A stretch of DNA of 64,000 bases from an uncultured Selenomonadales bacterium. GTDB lineage: Bacteria > Bacillota > Negativicutes > Selenomonadales > Selenomonadaceae. Position 1 is the stretch's first letter, and every line of letters starts with the position of its first letter. Shown one piece after another: positions 60,189-64,000 of the stretch. A program made the translations under genes and the position numbers. The stretch covers positions 1-64,000 of the forward strand of contig CAMUZU010000001.1 of the NCBI GenBank assembly GCA_947165295.1, given 5' to 3'. The notes beneath the pieces are model-generated. The model was not told the DNA's origin. It saw nothing but the letters and a program-made list of their open reading frames with translations, and did no database searches.

Positions 60189-60557
60189 TTATCGTTCGTG
60201 TGAGAAGTACATCTTGCGCGGCACGACCATGCCAAGCTCGTCTTCGGCGATTCGCTTGATTCGTTCGGGCGATTTGAGTTTGGCAATTTCAACGCGCAAC
60301 CGTTCGTTTTCAAGTTCAAGCTGTTGCGCCTGATTTTGCGTCGCCACCAGAGCATAACCGCGGCTCGCGCTTATTCCGCTGCGAATCACGACCGCCATTG
60401 CCAATATCGCGCACACGATAAAAAACACGCGACAACGCGACCGCAAGAGGTGATCCAAGCGCGGCCGACCTTTAATCAGCGTCAACGAGGCTTCCTTCGG
60501 CGAAGTTTCGCGTTGCGGCTGATTGTCGTATGATTTTAGTTTGCGTTTTACCGTCAC
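60189..60557 (-). CDS. ftsL: Cell-division protein FtsL
   Basis: 122 residues from a GTG at 60557 after GAAGGGGG. A basic cytoplasmic tail is followed by one membrane helix (RVFFIVCAILAMAVVI) and a leucine-zipper-like coiled coil (LELENERLRVEIAKLKSPER), ending in RIAEDELGMVVP, the C-terminal signature of FtsL. It lies downstream of rsmH in the usual order of the division and cell-wall cluster. Start placement excludes an unsupported N-terminal extension. Confidence 0.85.
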   Translation of the reverse strand: MTVKRKLKSYDNQPQRETSPKEASLTLIKGRPRLDHLLRSRCRVFFIVCAILAMAVVIRSGISASRGYALVATQNQAQQLELENERLRVEIAKLKSPERIKRIAEDELGMVVPRKMYFSHER

Positions 60558-60585
60558 AGTATTCCCCCTTCGTAATCGCGTTGAT

Positions 60586-61527
60586 TTATTGACTCGCGCC
60601 GCCAAGTTTTTCGACGACGCGCAGTTTCGCTGAACTTGCACGACTGTTGCCGTTGACTTCGTCGGGTGTCGGAAGTTGCGCCTTACCGCAAAGTTTGACT
60701 TCGGGCTTGTGGTTGCACACGCACACGGGAAAATTTTTCGGGCAAATGCAACCTTGAGCCGCACGCTTGAACGTGTCTTTGACGATGCGATCTTCGAGCG
60801 AATGAAAAGTTATGACCGCCAATCGCCCGCCGACTTTGAGCCGACCAATCGCCGACTTGAGCGCGTCCGACAAAATTTCCAGTTCGCCGTTGACTTCAAT
60901 GCGCACGGCCTGAAAAACTCGTTTCGCGGGGTGACCGCCGTTTTTCGTTCGCGGAACAGTTTGCTCAATTATTCGGGCAAGTTGACCCGTCGTTTCAATC
61001 GGTGAAGTTTTTCGCGTCCGACAGACGGCGGCGGCAATTCGTTTGGAAAATCGCTCTTCGCCGTAATCGTGAAAGATTTTCGCCAAACGCGCCTCGTCGT
61101 AAGTGTTGACAACGTCGAAGGCGGTCAAGCTCTGTCGCCTGTCCATGCGCATATCCAGCGGCGAATCCTTCATGTAAGAGAATCCGCGTGACGCCGTGTC
61201 AATCTGGTGCGACGAAACGCCCAAGTCAAAAAGTATTCCGTCGAGCTTGTCGACGTTCAAGTCGTCGAGAATCTTGTCGAGTTCGGTGAAGTTCCCGCGC
61301 ACGATTTTGACGGTGCAGGTCACGTCCGACAAATTTTCTTCGGCAGCGTGAATTGCGTCGTCGTCGCGGTCAATGCCGACAATCAATCCGTCGCCGTCGA
61401 GCCGCTGAGCAATCGCCTTTGCGTGTCCGCCGCCGCCCAACGTGCAATCGAGATACTTGCCGTGCGCCTTGACGTCGAGCGCGTCCAAAACTTCGCCAAG
61501 CATAACACTTACATGACCGAAATTCAA
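60586..61527 (-). CDS. rsmH: 16S rRNA (cytosine(1402)-N4)-methyltransferase
   Basis: RsmH methylates C1402 of 16S rRNA with SAM. The 313-residue length is normal. FGHVSVMLGEVLDAL starts the domain, LDCTLGGGGHAKAIAQRL is motif I, FDLGVSSHQID and ITFHSLEDRIVK are diagnostic. The TTG at 61527 matches the usual N-terminus; a weak GGAG is upstream. The expected mraZ upstream gene is missing: a DUF1858 gene stands there divergently. Confidence 0.93.
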   Translation of the reverse strand: MNFGHVSVMLGEVLDALDVKAHGKYLDCTLGGGGHAKAIAQRLDGDGLIVGIDRDDDAIHAAEENLSDVTCTVKIVRGNFTELDKILDDLNVDKLDGILFDLGVSSHQIDTASRGFSYMKDSPLDMRMDRRQSLTAFDVVNTYDEARLAKIFHDYGEERFSKRIAAAVCRTRKTSPIETTGQLARIIEQTVPRTKNGGHPAKRVFQAVRIEVNGELEILSDALKSAIGRLKVGGRLAVITFHSLEDRIVKDTFKRAAQGCICPKNFPVCVCNHKPEVKLCGKAQLPTPDEVNGNSRASSAKLRVVEKLGGASQ

Positions 61528-61621
61528 TGCGCAACCAGCTCCCAAACGTTTTGGAAGTTTATTCGCTTCGCGTTGCAAATTTCCTTTAAGCGTCGCGAAA
61601 AAATATTTCAGCGGAAATTCA

Positions 61622-61649
61622 TTGACAGCCGGTTGACGGGTGATATAAT
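61622..61649 (+). promoter_or_regulatory. Promoter of the DUF1858 gene
   Basis: TTGACA (61622-61627), 16 bp spacer, TATAAT (61644-61649) with TG in front: near-consensus, so expression is likely strong. Confidence 0.8.
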
Positions 61650-61677
61650 CGGCGGCAATTCAAAGGAGGAATTCACA

Positions 61678-61926
61678 ATGAAAATCACCAAAGACATGAA
61701 CATTGTCGAAGTCGTTCAGCGCTACCCCGACACCGCAATGGTCTTCATGTACGCGGGCATGGGTTGTTTCGGCTGTCACGCGGCGCGTTTCGAGAACATC
61801 GAAGAAGGCGCGACGGTTCACGGCATTGACCCCGACAAACTGGTCGAGGCTCTCAACGAGGTCGTCGCGGCCTCCGAAGAAGCCGAAGCAGAATCCGACG
61901 TTCAACTTGCTGGCGTCAATCAATAA
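61678..61926 (+). CDS. DUF1858 redox-disulfide protein
   Basis: 82 residues with the DUF1858 fold: IVEVVQRYPDTAMVFMYAGMG followed by CFGCHAARFEN. The CxxC pair fits the hybrid-cluster-protein-associated redox disulfide domain seen in anaerobes. ATG at 61678 after AAAGGAGG, with a near-consensus promoter. Divergent from rsmH. Confidence 0.88.
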   Translation: MKITKDMNIVEVVQRYPDTAMVFMYAGMGCFGCHAARFENIEEGATVHGIDPDKLVEALNEVVAASEEAEAESDVQLAGVNQ

Positions 61927-61977
61927 ATCAAACGCAACGGTAATCGTTCGTCATAAATAACCGTTGCCGACAAGTCC

Positions 61978-62164
61978 GGCCGTCATGGATGACGGCCGCG
62001 CCCGCAGTTGATACAGGATGTATCACCTGCGGGCTGTTTTCTTTTGAGCAACGTGGATGTTGCATCCAATTTGGTTCGACGTTTTCGCTTCGATTGGCGA
62101 GGCAGTCAACCAAACTGTTCCCCCGCTTTCAAAGCGGGTCTTTTGCGCCAAAAGAAAAGTAACA
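61978..62164 (+). repeat. Repeat A variant, copy A7, with an embedded repeat B remnant
   Basis: GGCCGTCATGGATGACGGCC, then a CCCGCAGTTGATAC.. ..GTATCACCTGCGGG hairpin, extra DNA, and finally CTTTTGCGCCAAAAGAAAAGTAAC. At 62116-62139 the inverted core of repeat B (CTGTTCC, CCCGCTTTCAAAGCGGG) interrupts it. It fills the gap between the DUF1858 gene and the nitroreductase gene. Confidence 0.75.
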
Positions 62165-62171
62165 CAACGGC

Positions 62172-62696
62172 TCATTCGCGCCACGAAACTTTGTCGAAGT
62201 TGAGCTTGTCGAGTTCACGAACTTTCGGCGGCCGCGCAGGATAACCCAACGACAAAATTGCCTGACACGCGAAAGTTTTGGGAAAGTCGACAATTCCGCG
62301 CACAAAGTCTTCGGCAGGCGAATCGTCTTCCGCCTCGCGATTGCGAACTTGAATCCAACAGTTGCCGATACCCAGCGACGTTGCCAAAAGTTCCATGTTC
62401 ATCAGCGCGACGCACGAATCCTCAACGAACGTGTCGGATTTATCTTTGTCCGCGACGACGACAATCGCGGCGGAGGCTTCCGCCAACATCTTTGCAATGT
62501 TTGACTTGCGACAGTGCGACATCTTTTCGAGCAGTTCGCGGTTCTTGACGACGATAAACTCGCACGGATATTTCGAGTGACCGCTGGGCGCAAGCAGTGC
62601 CGCAGTCACAATTTTTTTCAAGTCGTCGTCGGAAATTTTTTCGTCGGTGTAGCGGCGCACACTTCTGCGCGAACGCATAATTTCAAGCAGATCCAT
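62172..62696 (-). CDS. Nitroreductase-family FMN protein
   Basis: 174 residues. EIMRSRRSVRRYTDEKIS is the FMN-phosphate binding start; LLAPSGHSKYPCEFIVV and AILSLGYPA are family hallmarks. It reduces nitro compounds, quinones or related substrates using NAD(P)H; the actual substrate is unknown. The ATG at 62696 is preferred over an upstream start because AAAGGTTG lies in front of it. Confidence 0.9.
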   Translation of the reverse strand: MDLLEIMRSRRSVRRYTDEKISDDDLKKIVTAALLAPSGHSKYPCEFIVVKNRELLEKMSHCRKSNIAKMLAEASAAIVVVADKDKSDTFVEDSCVALMNMELLATSLGIGNCWIQVRNREAEDDSPAEDFVRGIVDFPKTFACQAILSLGYPARPPKVRELDKLNFDKVSWRE

Positions 62697-62724
62697 ATCG
62701 TCACAACCTTTCAAATGACGGCGC

Positions 62725-62757
62725 AAAAAAGTCGGAGACCGCAAGTCCCCGACTTTT
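62725..62757. terminator. Terminator between nitroreductase and the secreted-protein genes
   Basis: Stem AGTCGGAGA/TCCCCGACT (62730-62754) with runs of A and T on its sides. On the minus strand it follows the secreted protein gene and precedes the nitroreductase start. Confidence 0.8.
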
Positions 62758-62774
62758 TGATTGCGCACGGGAAT

Positions 62775-63707
62775 TTACTTCGCGGCGGTGTCAACCATGT
62801 CGTTGACGGGTTTCGCCTTGAGGACGTTTTTCGGAATGACGAAGCGTTTCTTCGCGTCGGGAATGTTTGGGTAAATCGTGTACGTGCGAATTTCGCTGTA
62901 AAACGCAATTGTTTCAAGCAGTTGGCTGACTTCGTCCGGCCAATGCTGATTCGGGTCGTCAAGCGCGGCGCGTGCCAGCTCCTGAATCACGCCCGAAAGA
63001 TTGTACTGCATTGCGACGGTGTGCCAGTCGCGCTTATCAATCGTCCACATGTACCAGATATCCGCCCTGCGAAGTGCTTGGTCAAGATAATCGACGGCAA
63101 CGGACTGCATTTGCCCATCGTTGGCGGTGCCTTTGTCGGCGGGCAATTCGTCGGATTTTGCGCGCAGGCTGTCGGCAAGTTTGTCGCCGTCGGGACGAAT
63201 CAACATCGTGCAGCGATACTCGTTGTCTTCAAGTATTGTGACTTCCTTCGTGTCGGCGATAATCTGTTCGACTTCAGCGGCGTTCGGCGTGGCAATGAAA
63301 TCCATCACTGCGGCGGCAAGACTCGGCGCGGTGAACTTCCGCCAGTTCTTCTGCTTTTCGTCGGTGCAAAAGTAAATCACCATGTCGTTGCCGCGCTGTT
63401 CCATGTGAAACGGAATTGCCGTCGCGCTTGACGTGCCGTCGTTCCTGTACTGCCAAATCGACAGCTCGCCCGCAGACTTGAAGACATCGCCGTCAACCAT
63501 GCCCAAAAGTTCCAGTTCGCCCTGCACGAAAGGCGACGCGAAGTAAAAATCCTGGTGAAACAATCTGTCCAACGCGTCGGAGTCTTTGGTCAAGGCCTCG
63601 CGGAAAAATTTGATGCCTTCGGTTTCTTCGGCGGCGAACGAACGTGTCGGCAACAGTGCCGCGCTCAACACAAGCAGGGCAATCAGCAGCCGAAAAATTT
63701 TTTGCAT
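62775..63707 (-). CDS. Secreted protein of unknown function (paralogue 1)
   Basis: 310 residues with a signal peptide (FRLLIALLVLSAALLPTRSFA). The mature protein has ITKDSDALDRLFHQDF-like and DKRDWHTVAMQYNLSG segments, and WPDEVSQLLETIAFYSEIRTYT near the end. It is similar over its C-terminus to the next gene, so the two are tandem paralogues. No family was recognised. It lies 37 bp downstream of the other copy. Confidence 0.72.
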   Translation of the reverse strand: MQKIFRLLIALLVLSAALLPTRSFAAEETEGIKFFREALTKDSDALDRLFHQDFYFASPFVQGELELLGMVDGDVFKSAGELSIWQYRNDGTSSATAIPFHMEQRGNDMVIYFCTDEKQKNWRKFTAPSLAAAVMDFIATPNAAEVEQIIADTKEVTILEDNEYRCTMLIRPDGDKLADSLRAKSDELPADKGTANDGQMQSVAVDYLDQALRRADIWYMWTIDKRDWHTVAMQYNLSGVIQELARAALDDPNQHWPDEVSQLLETIAFYSEIRTYTIYPNIPDAKKRFVIPKNVLKAKPVNDMVDTAAK

Positions 63708-63743
63708 GACATGACCTCCTTAAGTCGTCGTCAAAATGTCGGC

Positions 63744-64000
63744 TCACTTCTTAATGTCGACGAGCGAAATGTCTTTTGCCTTAAGGACGTTCTTCGGAAT
63801 GTCGAATTTTTTCTTCGCGGCGGGGTCGGCCGGATACATCGTGTACGAACGCAATTCACTGTAGAAAGCAACGCGTTCAAGCATCACGCGAATTTCGTCC
63901 GGCCACATTTGTTTCGGGTCTTGCAACGCGGCGCGGGCAATTCCCTGCAGGAAGCTGGAGAAGTTGTATTGCAAAACGACGGTGTGCCAGTCGCGCTTGT
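63744..64000 (-). CDS. Secreted protein, paralogue 2 (5' end beyond the window)
   Basis: Only the C-terminal 85 residues are visible. KRDWHTVVLQYNFSSFLQG, WPDEIRVMLERVAFYSELRS and FDIPKNVLKAKDIS match paralogue 1. The frame stays open to the window edge. It is co-oriented with the other copy. Confidence 0.7.
   Translation of the reverse strand, partial: KRDWHTVVLQYNFSSFLQGIARAALQDPKQMWPDEIRVMLERVAFYSELRSYTMYPADPAAKKKFDIPKNVLKAKDISLVDIKK

Overview
The window looks like part of a chromosome from a diderm Firmicute (Negativicutes, probably Selenomonadaceae-like). The evidence is a mixture. Firmicute-type genes (RbgA GTPase, LCP protein, DUF2225, ComEA, EcfT) sit beside an RND efflux pump with its periplasmic adaptor, which implies an outer membrane. 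Fermentative genes (PPi-type phosphofructokinase, a glucan-degrading fusion enzyme) suggest an anaerobic gut or rumen lifestyle. This is an inference from gene content; no rRNA is present. Coding density is high, and strong GC-rich codon bias creates many long false reading frames on the opposite strand.

Layout. 1-2.4 kb: edge of an unrecognised gene, then PBP2 behind two inserted repeats. 2.5-8.6 kb: pfp, divergent sstT, then a minus-strand group of a DUF4422 protein, ecfT and truA. 8.6-15.6 kb: IMP dehydrogenase, a frameshifted small gene, then a 2.3 kb tandem duplication of cca plus a family 2 glycosyltransferase. 15.6-23.2 kb: gamma carbonic anhydrase-like protein, RND adaptor and pump, small proteins, a guanylate kinase-like protein and a TPR protein. 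23.2-30.1 kb: cobS and a polysaccharide deacetylase on the minus strand, then four tandem paralogous glycosyltransferases. 30.3-41.3 kb: an amylase/4-alpha-glucanotransferase fusion, a split C69 dipeptidase, DUF2225 and DUF4127 proteins, an M23 peptidase and two tandem FkbM methyltransferases, the second switched off by a C9 tract. 41.3-47.8 kb: ROK kinase, metN, a small secreted protein, metI, an Eco57I-like DNA methylase, a candidate Fst-like type I toxin-antitoxin locus, and metK. 47.9-50.1 kb: ftsX and an EnvC-like peptidase. 50.3-58.3 kb (minus strand): two tRNA-Val genes, a small repeat protein, LCP, an MsrA-like protein lacking the catalytic Cys, a CydC-like exporter, a double-glycine leader peptide, rbgA, a coiled-coil protein, comEA and serA. 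58.5-64 kb: CYTH, MgtC and a cytidine-deaminase-like protein on the plus strand; ftsL and rsmH on the minus strand; a DUF1858 protein; a nitroreductase; and two paralogous secreted proteins.

Two themes stand out. First, two families of short palindromic repeats (called A and B here) are scattered through intergenic space. Several copies are bracketed by direct duplications of the local sequence, 13 to 74 bp long, which keep neighbouring genes intact: a gene end, a start region or a promoter is present on both sides of the repeat. Second, surface-polysaccharide genes are amplified in tandem with blocks of identical sequence between copies and a homopolymer switch, pointing to ongoing surface variation.

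The most striking small system is at 46.2-46.5 kb. A 31-residue membrane peptide has its own promoter, Shine-Dalgarno sequence and terminator. It faces a convergent promoter, and the short RNA from that promoter would carry two repeats complementary to the peptide mRNA's 5' end and start codon. This is the architecture of the Fst/par type I toxin-antitoxin family.
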